Below, one piece after another: positions 1 to 6,856 of a stretch of 60,000 bases of DNA. The stretch's first letter is position 1; the number at the start of each line of letters is the position of its first letter. The DNA comes from Planktothrix paucivesiculata PCC 9631. GTDB lineage: Bacteria; Cyanobacteriota; Cyanobacteriia; Cyanobacteriales; Microcoleaceae. The DNA lies in the NCBI RefSeq assembly GCF_900009265.2, contig NZ_LR735008.1:1-60000 (forward strand), given 5' to 3'. A model generated the notes under the pieces. It was not told the origin of the DNA and searched no databases. It saw only the letters and a list, made by a program, of their open reading frames with translations. A program made the position numbers and the translations under genes.

Positions 1-9
1 CCATATCTA

Positions 10-37
10 GTAGGGGCGAACGGCCGTTCGCCCCTAC
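10..37. repeat. 28-bp perfect palindrome
   Basis: A perfect inverted repeat with no loop: gtaggggcgaacgg followed directly by its reverse complement. Palindromes that start with GTAGGGGC are common dispersed intergenic repeats in filamentous cyanobacteria. A degenerate relative (gtaggggtagtgcccccg) lies near 44910. Transcribed, it would form a strong GC-rich hairpin. No T-run follows on either strand, so a repeat is a better description than a terminator. Confidence 0.7.
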
Positions 38-80
38 AGATGGTGTATAATTGGGTATTCTGCGTAAGTCCTATTCAAGT

Positions 81-177
81 CTAGTAGACATCATCAGGGT
101 TGCCAATATTTAACAGTAAAATTATATTTTTAGATGTAGCATCTTAAAGATTTAGGAGTCCAAGCAATTCTTGTCAA
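81..177 (-). pseudogene. Remnant of a RelE/ParE-type toxin gene with an internal deletion
   Basis: Directly after the antitoxin-like gene, and overlapping its stop as TTGA, the minus strand reads MTRIAWTPKSLR before a stop at 130-132. This resembles the N-terminus of ParE/RelE toxins. In the next frame, 81-134 reads KNIILLLNIGNPDDVY and then stops, which resembles the last beta strand and C-terminus of that family. Both ends therefore seem to be present while the middle (roughly 60 residues in a normal toxin) is missing and the frame is shifted. The overlap with the upstream gene is the usual antitoxin-toxin arrangement. The family assignment rests on short segments and is an inference. Confidence 0.45.
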
Positions 178-398
178 GTATCTAACTCCCTAAGAAAATC
201 ATCTACAGAACCCACTTTAATCATGCCTTCTGAGGCTTCTTGTCGAACTTCTTGAAGTTCTTGTAGTAGTTTTCCTCTACGGTTTCTTTGTAGGCGCTTA
301 ACTAAGATTTCAACGATTAGGTTTTGCTCCTCAAAGGATAGAGATTCTACTGTATCAATCGCTTGTTGAAGTCTTGAAGTTTCTAATCTTTCAGACAT
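174..398 (-). CDS. Antitoxin-like small protein, orphaned
   Basis: A 74-residue, highly charged, mostly helical protein with no membrane segment. The helical core (about residues 10-55, ending in a KRLQRNRRGK patch) and the C-terminal acidic segment GSVDDFLRELD are typical in size and layout of cyanobacterial antitoxins encoded just before RelE/ParE toxins. The C-terminal segment would be the toxin-binding tail. Its stop overlaps the start of a toxin-like fragment that is no longer intact (81-177), so the protein is probably an orphan antitoxin. The function is inferred from size, composition and context. The start is an ATG about 200 bp downstream of the DUF2854 gene, on the same strand. Confidence 0.6.
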   Translation of the reverse strand: MSERLETSRLQQAIDTVESLSFEEQNLIVEILVKRLQRNRRGKLLQELQEVRQEASEGMIKVGSVDDFLRELDT

Positions 399-517
399 AT
401 ATGATCTGTGAAAATTGCCACCTTAATTATAACATCATCAGATTTTAAAGTTTCTCCCCTTCCCTCCAATAATGATTTTCTGGTTAAATTGGTACTGATT
501 GATTAATAGAGAGAGTT

Positions 518-571
518 GGGCGAGTTTATAATATTTGTGGTTAAGAATAAAAAATATTACCGAACCCGCCC
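518..571 (-). other. Imperfect hairpin downstream of the DUF2854 gene
   Basis: gggcg at 518-522 pairs with cgccc at 567-571, and AT-rich inner arms around 530-535 and 550-555 can extend the pairing. It sits just past the 3' end of the DUF2854 gene on the minus strand. No clear T-run follows, so it is only a possible terminator. Confidence 0.3.
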
Positions 572-608
572 GGACATTTAGATATTTTATCTTTTCCAGA
601 AATAAAAA

Positions 609-1187
609 CTAATGCTGATCGGAAATTAAAGCCACATCAATTTGTTCTGCTTGGGGTTGGCTAATTTCAACTTGTAAATTAGGGCCAAAGAACTTAGCAA
701 TTTTGTCTTGTTTTTTTTGCCAATTTTCCAGAGACATAAATGGAGAATCAAACTGTAAAATTAACGAATAGGAATCATTAATTAAGGTTTCTCGCACACC
801 TTGCAGGAGAGGACGTTCTTCACGGTTGGGGCTTAGTCCCATACGTTCGAGGACATCGGATAAATGGGCTTCTTGGCCGTAGCGATATCGGGTGATATCC
901 TTGCGGACTTGATTTTGGGTGTCTGTAGCCTGTTTTTCTCGGCGGGCTAAGACCTCCGGGGATGTCTCTTGAGTAAAAGGGATGGGTTTGAGTTCGGCCG
1001 CTTTCAGGGCTAAACCCCCTAACAAGACGGGAATTCCATAGAAAAATCCCGCTAAGTTTAAGGTGGCATTATCCGCAAAATAGGCGGCAAAACCCACTAC
1101 AGTTAAGATTCCACCCACCACTAAACCCAGGGTGCCCAAAGAAGTTTGACGTAACATATTAATCAAAAGTATTCTGCTAGAACTCAC
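609..1187 (-). CDS. DUF2854 family membrane protein
   Basis: A 192-residue protein of a family conserved in cyanobacteria and plastids, with no established biochemical role. Two hydrophobic segments (about residues 16-37 and 43-62) near the N-terminus should anchor it in a membrane. The remaining 130 residues are soluble and charged. The sequence LRQTSLGTLGLVVGGIL and the following NLAGFFYGIPVLLGGLALKAAELKP are what I recognise as the family signature. The start may be internal: Met11 (MLRQTSL) matches the usual family start, while the longer form adds ten residues. It is divergent from the small gene at 1232, with a 44-bp spacer. Confidence 0.8.
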   Translation of the reverse strand: MSSSRILLINMLRQTSLGTLGLVVGGILTVVGFAAYFADNATLNLAGFFYGIPVLLGGLALKAAELKPIPFTQETSPEVLARREKQATDTQNQVRKDITRYRYGQEAHLSDVLERMGLSPNREERPLLQGVRETLINDSYSLILQFDSPFMSLENWQKKQDKIAKFFGPNLQVEISQPQAEQIDVALISDQH

Positions 1188-1231
1188 TCTGTTGATTCTA
1201 AACTGCTACGCCATTTTATTAAACGTTCAAT

Positions 1232-1498
1232 ATGACCACCAACGATGAAGATCAATCGATTGCCAGTATCAAACGCAAGCTGCTAGAACAGATTAATACT
1301 CTCAAGTGCGAAGATGAACGAATGTATAACATCCTGGCCATCGATGTTTGGGCTTTAGCGAAAACGATGGATGAGTTTCAACCGGGGTTTTGGGGGGCGT
1401 TTATGAAAAACCGTGAAAAAGCTTTAAAACGTTTTCTGGCTGAGTCGGCTAAAAACAAAACGGACACGGATACTAAACGCCCTCCGTTTTTGCGTTAG
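1232..1498 (+). CDS. Conserved hypothetical protein (88 aa)
   Basis: A small, soluble, helical and charged protein with no recognised domain. It has a basic C-terminus (KNREKALKRFLAESAKNKTDTDTKRP) and a central aromatic stretch, DVWALAKTMDEFQPGFWGAFM. There is no signal peptide or membrane segment. Codon use looks like that of its neighbours, and it is divergent from the DUF2854 gene. It ends 12 bp before the convergent dehydrogenase gene. It is probably a real gene because of its even composition and ATG start, but I cannot assign a function. Confidence 0.6.
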   Translation: MTTNDEDQSIASIKRKLLEQINTLKCEDERMYNILAIDVWALAKTMDEFQPGFWGAFMKNREKALKRFLAESAKNKTDTDTKRPPFLR

Positions 1499-1510
1499 TC
1501 TGTTTAATTT

Positions 1511-2602
1511 CTAATTAAAATTGGTTTGAATATTAACGCCACGTTGATTCAAGGCGGCTTCAAATAAGGGAGTCGAAAGTACCTGTTCTACAGGCCAAAC
1601 TCCGGGCTTTTGCAGTTTACCCTTTAAGCAAAGTTCCGCAATCGTTCCGGTGCCAATTCCGGCAATTTTAGCAGTATTTTCATGAACAATTGTAGAACAA
1701 AAATCAATGGTTTTTCCCTGTTTAATTCCAGTCACACAGGAACGAACTGCTACCCCTATTCCACTCCAAAGATCGGTTACATTAGTCATCCGATAACTGA
1801 CCTGGGATAAAAACTCAATCACGGCGGGATTTTTCAGCCAACTTTCTGGCCACCAATGGGCGACACTCCAAGTTAAATAATTATAAAAATCGGGAATAGT
1901 GCCAAATTTGGTAATCACTGTTTTAACGGGAAAAGAGTCAACCAAGGTAAAACATTCTGGCATATCAAACCAATAAACCCCGGTTTTTCCGTAGGGGGGA
2001 GGAAATTCAATGGTTTCTCGTTCGCTATAGGGTTTAATCGTTTGCCATTGTCCGTTTATCCACACTGGAAAGGGAGATTGTAACCCGAGAAAGGTGGTTC
2101 TCATAACGGTGATTCCCGCCCCGCCAGACCCGCCAACTACATAACTTAAGTGGATTTTTTCGACGTGATCAAATTGTTCCACACCTTGACGCACCATGCT
2201 ATTAGAAATACCGGGGAAAATACCCGTATTAATAATAGCCGTAACTCCGGCATTTTTTGCCGCTTCAGAATGGTCTAACATCCGGCGGGTAAAGCCTCGA
2301 TTATCACTGACATCAATATAGTTAACGTGATGTTGAATACAGGTTTTTAAAACTCCTAAATCTCGATATTGAAACGGCCCAGCACAGTGGATGACTAAAT
2401 CGGAATTAGCGATCGCTGTTTCTAATTTAGCTTGATCACTCAGATCTAATTCTAACTGTTGAAATCGGGGATTAATTCCTATATTTTCCGTCAGTGTTCG
2501 TCCCGTAACGGTAATCTGGGCTGCGGTATGTTGGGCAAGATCTTCGGCAACACTATTACCTATTCTGCCTCTGCCTCCTAGGATTAAAACTCGTTGATTC
2601 AT
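1511..2602 (-). CDS. Saccharopine dehydrogenase-like NAD(P)-binding protein
   Basis: A 363-residue oxidoreductase of the saccharopine dehydrogenase NADP-binding family. The N-terminal Rossmann motif is GGRGRIGNS at residues 9-17, followed by beta strands and a typical DLVIHCAGPF segment near residues 68-77. The C-terminal part carries a catalytic-domain-like stretch with GGSGGAGI. Bacterial members are often annotated only as saccharopine dehydrogenase family; lysine metabolism is not implied. The gene lies 27 bp downstream of the cNMP-binding protein on the same strand, so the two are probably co-transcribed. The substrate is unknown. Confidence 0.8.
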   Translation of the reverse strand: MNQRVLILGGRGRIGNSVAEDLAQHTAAQITVTGRTLTENIGINPRFQQLELDLSDQAKLETAIANSDLVIHCAGPFQYRDLGVLKTCIQHHVNYIDVSDNRGFTRRMLDHSEAAKNAGVTAIINTGIFPGISNSMVRQGVEQFDHVEKIHLSYVVGGSGGAGITVMRTTFLGLQSPFPVWINGQWQTIKPYSERETIEFPPPYGKTGVYWFDMPECFTLVDSFPVKTVITKFGTIPDFYNYLTWSVAHWWPESWLKNPAVIEFLSQVSYRMTNVTDLWSGIGVAVRSCVTGIKQGKTIDFCSTIVHENTAKIAGIGTGTIAELCLKGKLQKPGVWPVEQVLSTPLFEAALNQRGVNIQTNFN

Positions 2603-2629
2603 GGGATGATCTCCTGTGCTTAATCAATT

Positions 2630-3418
2630 TTATTCTAAATACTGAAAAATAGCATTTGCCGTTAATAAATTAGTTGCAAATAAAACCTGTTGTAAGTCAC
2701 ATAATCGCGATAGGGCTTCAACGGATGCGGGATTGGATTCGACTTTCACCGGATCTCGAAGATACATAATTGCTTTAACTTGATCTAACAGAATTTGATG
2801 ACCAATAGCGGTTTCACCCAAAATCAAACTATCGGGTTCAATCACTTGACTAATAGTTAAATTTGTGCTTTCTTCTAAGGTTGTTTTTAATTTTTCGGAG
2901 GTGACAATGGAAAAGTTATTGATAATATGAAGATGATCCTTGATTAAATTAATTAAATCTGAAAATAAATGATCATCGGCTAATAATACTAGGATTTCTG
3001 TATTGTCTTTTTTGTCATTTTTGCGTAAATTATTAACAAGATTATGGGTTACAAAATCCACTAATTTAACCGCTAAATAAGGTTGTTTGAGTTTGAGCTT
3101 TTCAATATCATCAAAGGTCATAATAGCGATCGCCCCATCACTCGCGGCAATAAAATCCGACCGAAAACCATGAATAAATGCCATTTCCCCCAGGATATCT
3201 CCTTTAGTACGACTGGAATTTTCTATCTGGTCATCACTGATGCTGACTTCCCCAGATAGAATAATCCCAAAGGAGGAATCCTTACCGGTTTGGGGCATAA
3301 TCACTTGTAAATCAAAGAACTTATGAATCGAAAAATATTCGCTAATTGTTTCGATTTCTTCGGTATAAAATTCTTTAAAAATATCGAGTTTTAATAATAA
3401 TTCTGTTCTCTGATCCAT
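2630..3418 (-). CDS. Cyclic-nucleotide-binding domain fused to a methylglyoxal-synthase-like domain
   Basis: A 262-residue protein in two halves. Residues about 10-130 form a CRP-type cNMP-binding domain with the phosphate-binding cassette GDILGEMAFIHGFRSD (E78, R86, S87 at the positions that contact cyclic nucleotide). There is no helix-turn-helix after it. Residues about 141-262 align by eye with methylglyoxal synthase: a strand then LADDH (MgsA has VAHDH), a central LGETAIG (MgsA GGDQQVG), RDPVKVESNP, EALSRLC, and FATNLLTANAIFQ (MgsA VATNVATADFII). The MgsA catalytic His, Lys and Asp positions are not kept, so the second half looks like a ligand-binding or regulatory version of the fold. 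It is probably co-transcribed with the dehydrogenase at 1511. Confidence 0.7.
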   Translation of the reverse strand: MDQRTELLLKLDIFKEFYTEEIETISEYFSIHKFFDLQVIMPQTGKDSSFGIILSGEVSISDDQIENSSRTKGDILGEMAFIHGFRSDFIAASDGAIAIMTFDDIEKLKLKQPYLAVKLVDFVTHNLVNNLRKNDKKDNTEILVLLADDHLFSDLINLIKDHLHIINNFSIVTSEKLKTTLEESTNLTISQVIEPDSLILGETAIGHQILLDQVKAIMYLRDPVKVESNPASVEALSRLCDLQQVLFATNLLTANAIFQYLE

Positions 3419-3585
3419 TATAGATGCTCCGCCTTTTTACCTAAAAGAAAAATTGACAACTGGCTCAGAAGTTTTGGTCTGTTTAAGGATGCCCCCATAC
3501 CCGATAATTGTATAAATAGGAGTTTTTTTCCATTAATGATCATCAAAGAAACAATTTCTCTATCTTAATCGATTACTGTTACCCG

Positions 3586-4065
3586 ATGAATTTTTCCCAA
3601 TTGCAGAAAATGGTAAAATTTGATACTCCTGAAACTCCGTGGTTTCCCCAGGTGTTGTGGGTCGGTGTCGGTTGTGGACATTTAACCCCCAGAAGTTTGA
3701 TTGAAACAGCCATTCAGCAGGTTTTACAACAGTATAATTTAGAGGAAAATGCGATCGCTGGTATTGCCACTTTAGATATCAAAGGCGAGGAACCCGGGTT
3801 AGTGGAATTGTGCCAAGTCAAAAATTGGCCCTTACGCACCTTCTCCTCGGAGTTATTGCGGTCTGTGGAGGTTCCTAACCCTTCTGATCGGGTGGGAACA
3901 GCAGTCGGAACGCCGAGTGTGGCCGAAGCTGCCGCCTTACAAGCTGCTGGAGTCAAAACCTTACTGGTTTCTAAGCAAATTTATCGGGTATCAACGCCTC
4001 AGATCAGACAGGCGGTAACAGTGGCCATTGCTCAAGCCCAACGGAAAACCCCAGGGGAATTTTGA
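3586..4065 (+). CDS. CbiG C-terminal domain / CobE-like cobalamin biosynthesis protein
   Basis: A 159-residue protein matching the C-terminal domain of CbiG (cobalt-precorrin-5A hydrolase) and the stand-alone CobE. Recognisable segments are VGVGCGHLTPRSLIETAIQ at the start, IAGIATLDIKGEEPGLVELC in the middle, and a glycine/alanine-rich VGTPSVAEAAALQAAG near residues 108-125. The CbiG N-terminal domain is absent. In many cyanobacteria this domain is fused to CobJ, so a solo version implies that the other parts are encoded elsewhere. It is divergent from the cNMP protein gene, with a 167-bp spacer, and ends before a hairpin at 4107. Confidence 0.75.
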   Translation: MNFSQLQKMVKFDTPETPWFPQVLWVGVGCGHLTPRSLIETAIQQVLQQYNLEENAIAGIATLDIKGEEPGLVELCQVKNWPLRTFSSELLRSVEVPNPSDRVGTAVGTPSVAEAAALQAAGVKTLLVSKQIYRVSTPQIRQAVTVAIAQAQRKTPGEF

Positions 4066-4106
4066 TAAAGTTTGGTTAAATATTTTAGCAAAATGTGAAG
4101 CTCGAT

Positions 4107-4136
4107 GAGTTTAACAATATCCCTGTTGTTAAACTC
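4107..4136 (+). terminator. Hairpin after the CbiG_C gene
   Basis: A perfect 11-bp stem, gagtttaacaa at 4107-4117 and ttgttaaactc at 4126-4136, encloses an 8-nt loop. It lies 42 bp past the stop codon. No T-run follows, so it may be a transcript-end or stability hairpin rather than a classical intrinsic terminator. Confidence 0.5.
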
Positions 4137-4194
4137 AGGTAAGGGTTTAGACACTTTCCGGGTCTAATTCGGTTCAGGTGGGGAAGATCGGAAC

Positions 4195-4713
4195 TTGGTA
4201 CAATGCAACCAGCGAATGATTCTTGGAATTCTGAACTTTTTAATTTTTATGACAACTGCAACAGCTTATCCTAACGCCCCTGATCTCTCGACTGATGATT
4301 ATGTCGTCATTGGTTTAGCGACCTGTTTTGTTAAAGAAGATGGGGAAGTTCATCAAGTGAAAGTGGTTGAACCCATTCCCTCAGCGGCTTTAGAAGCAAT
4401 TCTTAAAGGAGTTCCGACTTCCTATGAGGTAGCTTTGGCGGTGACATTAGGTTCTATTTTGATGAACGCAGAGGCTAAAATTCCCGCAGAATTAACAACA
4501 GATGCCCATTTTTGTGAGAATTTTAGCGATCGCGCGATCGCCGCAACTCGCACTTACAAGAATCGACCCCAAGCTAAACTTCATATTCCTTTAGGAACCA
4601 GTTTTAAAGAATTTAATTACTCCTTAGAACGAAAACGGGTTTTAAATTCCGAGCGAATGATTCGGACTGAAGATAATGTCAAACAACACGCTTATACTCA
4701 CCAAGTTCTGTAA
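4195..4713 (+). CDS. Conserved hypothetical protein (154-172 aa)
   Basis: I do not recognise a named family, although the compact sequence from MTTATAYPNAPDLSTDDYV onward looks like a conserved cyanobacterial protein. The most 5' start is a TTG at 4195. Internal ATGs at 4216 and 4249 are alternatives, and the one at 4249 would give a soluble 154-residue protein. With the upstream start, the first 24 residues resemble a signal peptide (hydrophobic ILGILNFLIF, then TTATA), so localisation depends on the true start. The C-terminal third is basic and polar. A heptamer repeat array begins 9 bp after the stop. Confidence 0.6.
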   Translation: MVQCNQRMILGILNFLIFMTTATAYPNAPDLSTDDYVVIGLATCFVKEDGEVHQVKVVEPIPSAALEAILKGVPTSYEVALAVTLGSILMNAEAKIPAELTTDAHFCENFSDRAIAATRTYKNRPQAKLHIPLGTSFKEFNYSLERKRVLNSERMIRTEDNVKQHAYTHQVL

Positions 4714-4721
4714 TTCTATAG

Positions 4722-4763
4722 CAGGGAACAGGGAACAGGGAACAGGGAACAGGGAACAGTGAA
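4722..4763. repeat. Heptamer tandem repeat (cagggaa, STRR)
   Basis: Five perfect head-to-tail copies of cagggaa at 4722-4756, then one degenerate copy (cagtgaa). Short tandemly repeated heptamers of this kind are characteristic of filamentous cyanobacterial spacers. It lies immediately after the stop codon of the hypothetical gene at 4195. Confidence 0.9.
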
Positions 4764-4909
4764 TAGGGAGGAAAAGAAAAGACTTCACAGTCTAGGTTCG
4801 GTACATCCGTCTTTGTCCTAACTGCCTTGACGATTGCTATATTTAAGAGATTTTAATCGGGGCGAAGTTCTAGGGTATTCACTGAATATCTAGGAACTTG
4901 CCCCCATAT

Positions 4910-5719
4910 TTAATTATTTTGATTTTCCTGTTCTTGGGTTTGTTGTAACTCTTGAATTTGAGGAACAGTTAATTGTGTTGTTGCGGCAATTTGTTCTAAA
5001 CTCATGCCCATTTTGAGTAATAGAATTGCCACTTGTTTTAAGGCTTGGGCACGACCTTCGGTAAGACCTTCAGCACGACCCTGTTCTTTCCCTTGTCGTA
5101 GAATTTCTTGATACATGGTGGATTCTTGCATAATATCGCTCCTAATAATCCGTTGAATGACTTCGGGTTCTAACACTAATCCGGCGAGAATTGCAGATGC
5201 AGCCATTAAATTACTTTGAACTCGCCGATCTGCAATTTGTTCAGTTATTTGGGAGATTTGAGTTAATACCAGGGCGGGATCATTAGTCTGACTTAATACC
5301 GCAAAAGGTAATAACCCAGGAATTCTCAAAAACTCCTCTGTTGGCTGTTCCCAAAGACGAATCACCTCAAATTCATGGGAGGTTTTTTCTAATCTAAAGG
5401 TATTTTGTTGAACTAAAGGGGATTTTGTTGGCTGTAAATAAATCACCACCTGACGCATTGACTTTTGAGGAAACCGTCGATATACCCTAACTCGATAATC
5501 TAACATCCGAAATGGCATCATCGCATCCGGTTGAGTTTGGAATTCCGTATGCAATACCAACTCATCAGATTGGAGTAAAATTAAGGAATCTGCGCGAATT
5601 GGTTCTAAGGATAACTCCGTTGGGCTCAGTTGTGTTAACTGAATCGGAAAACCTAATAACCAACTGGCTAAATCCTCGGAAAAATTCTCCGCTAGAAATT
5701 TGCAGATATTATCAAACAC
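4910..5719 (-). CDS. Rpn family nuclease / putative transposase-derived protein
   Basis: A 269-residue member of the Rpn (recombination-promoting nuclease) family, which has a PD-(D/E)XK nuclease core. The catalytic stretch is around residues 43-63: RADSLILL, then LVLHTEFQTQ, with the Asp and the Glu-x-Gln in the expected order. The DYRVRVYRRFP segment after it is typical of cyanobacterial members. The C-terminal tail is a charged helical region with a short repeat, QGKEQGRAEGLTEGRAQALKQ, as seen in many family members. Such genes are numerous in cyanobacteria and are often near mobile DNA. It is a single gene on the minus strand, divergent from the GST gene. Confidence 0.8.
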   Translation of the reverse strand: MFDNICKFLAENFSEDLASWLLGFPIQLTQLSPTELSLEPIRADSLILLQSDELVLHTEFQTQPDAMMPFRMLDYRVRVYRRFPQKSMRQVVIYLQPTKSPLVQQNTFRLEKTSHEFEVIRLWEQPTEEFLRIPGLLPFAVLSQTNDPALVLTQISQITEQIADRRVQSNLMAASAILAGLVLEPEVIQRIIRSDIMQESTMYQEILRQGKEQGRAEGLTEGRAQALKQVAILLLKMGMSLEQIAATTQLTVPQIQELQQTQEQENQNN

Positions 5720-5818
5720 GGTTTTTTTCCTGGGTCTGAATATTAATCATGTTTTCTCCTTCTAATTTTATGATAAACTTTTTTAGAAAGTTCTCATCTT
5801 AAAAAAGGATAAAGATTC

Positions 5819-6376
5819 ATGTTAAAACTATATGGTGGCGGTCGCAGTCGGGCTTCAATTGTTCAATGGTATTTAGAAGAAATTGGGGTTCCCTACGAGT
5901 TTATTTTGTTAGATATGGCGGCGGGAGAACACCTGCAACCTGAATTTTTATCAATTAATCCGATTGGTAAAGTTCCTGCTATTGTAGAAGATGATTTTCA
6001 ACTCTGGGAGTCGGGCGCGATTTTATTATATTTAGCCGACAAACACGGTAAACTACCCAGTTCTGTTGAAGAACGAGCTATCATTACACAATGGGTATTA
6101 TTTGGTAATGCTACGTTGGGAACGGGGATTTTTATAGAAGCGAATCGGGAAAAAGAAACCCCTCGTTTACTCAATCCTTTAAATAAAATTTTGAGTCAAC
6201 AACCCTTTTTAATGGGTGATGAATTAAACGTAGCTGATATTGCAGTAGGTTCGATTTTGGCTTATATTCCCTTGATGTTGCAGTTGGATTTAAGCCCCTA
6301 TCCGGCGGTTTTAGAATATATTCAACGTTTAAACGAAAGACCCGCTTTCCAAAAAGCCATGGGTGGAAGCAAGTAA
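5819..6376 (+). CDS. Glutathione S-transferase family protein
   Basis: A 185-residue protein with an N-terminal thioredoxin-fold domain (residues 1-75: LKLYGGGRSRASIVQWYLEE, then the cis-proline IGKVPAIVEDD and the glutathione-binding LWESGAILLYLADKHG). A C-terminal all-helical domain follows (residues 85-185), including the conserved N-capping stretch LMGDELNVADIAVGSIL. The Ser/Arg near residues 9-11 sits where the catalytic hydroxyl is found in some bacterial classes. The substrate is unknown. An AAAAGGAT segment about 9 bp upstream of the ATG serves as the ribosome binding site. It is followed by an inverted-repeat element at 6392. Confidence 0.85.
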   Translation: MLKLYGGGRSRASIVQWYLEEIGVPYEFILLDMAAGEHLQPEFLSINPIGKVPAIVEDDFQLWESGAILLYLADKHGKLPSSVEERAIITQWVLFGNATLGTGIFIEANREKETPRLLNPLNKILSQQPFLMGDELNVADIAVGSILAYIPLMLQLDLSPYPAVLEYIQRLNERPAFQKAMGGSK

Positions 6377-6391
6377 TATTAACTAGAAAAG

Positions 6392-6480
6392 GCTATCAGC
6401 GTGAAGTTAAAAAGATTGGGAGGTTAAACCCTAGATCGGGTTGAGAAAACCCCACAAGTTTCTAACTGGACGCTGATAGC
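6392..6480. other. 89-bp element with 11-bp inverted ends between gst and psbK
   Basis: gctatcagcgt at 6392-6402 and acgctgatagc at 6470-6480 are perfect inverted repeats flanking 67 bp that contain further short complementary segments (for example aaaccc and gggttg). The element sits in the spacer of two convergent genes. It could be a large bidirectional terminator, a structured RNA or a small mobile remnant. No T-run flanks it. Confidence 0.5.
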
Positions 6481-6494
6481 TTAAACTTGTTTTC

Positions 6495-6632
6495 TTATTT
6501 GAATCCCACGGAGGCTTGCCAAACAAAAGCCAACAACAGGAAAAATACGGGGATCACGGGCAGAATGTCAACAACCGGGCTAAAAATAGAGTAAGCTTCG
6601 GGTAGCTTTGCTAACAGCAGTGTTGCTTCCAT
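6495..6632 (-). CDS. psbK: Photosystem II reaction centre protein K
   Basis: A 45-residue protein, too short for most ORF filters. It reads [19 protein letters not shown] and then [20 protein letters not shown], ending ASVGFK. This is the PsbK precursor: the first eight residues are normally cleaved, the mature protein begins at KLPEAY, and it has one membrane-spanning helix (about residues 24-41). PsbK stabilises the PSII core near CP43 in the thylakoid membrane. An AGAGG element lies about 12 bp upstream of the ATG. The gene stands alone and is convergent with gst. Confidence 0.95.
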   Translation of the reverse strand: MEATLLLAKLPEAYSIFSPVVDILPVIPVFFLLLAFVWQASVGFK

Positions 6633-6856
6633 GAATTAATATACCTCTGGGAAAAATTATGTGGGCGAATTTTTACACATTTTACCACGCGCGGTCATGG
6701 CAACTCACGAATTTTAAAAGTTGCTGCTCAGGCTTAATTCTGGCGATCGCCACGGTCAATTTCAGATCGGATCAGCCTGGAATAGTTGTGGCCATTGAAA
6801 CATAAGATTTGAAAGTCTGGGGGGTTGCACCAGAGCAAAATCACCGAATGGGATCA

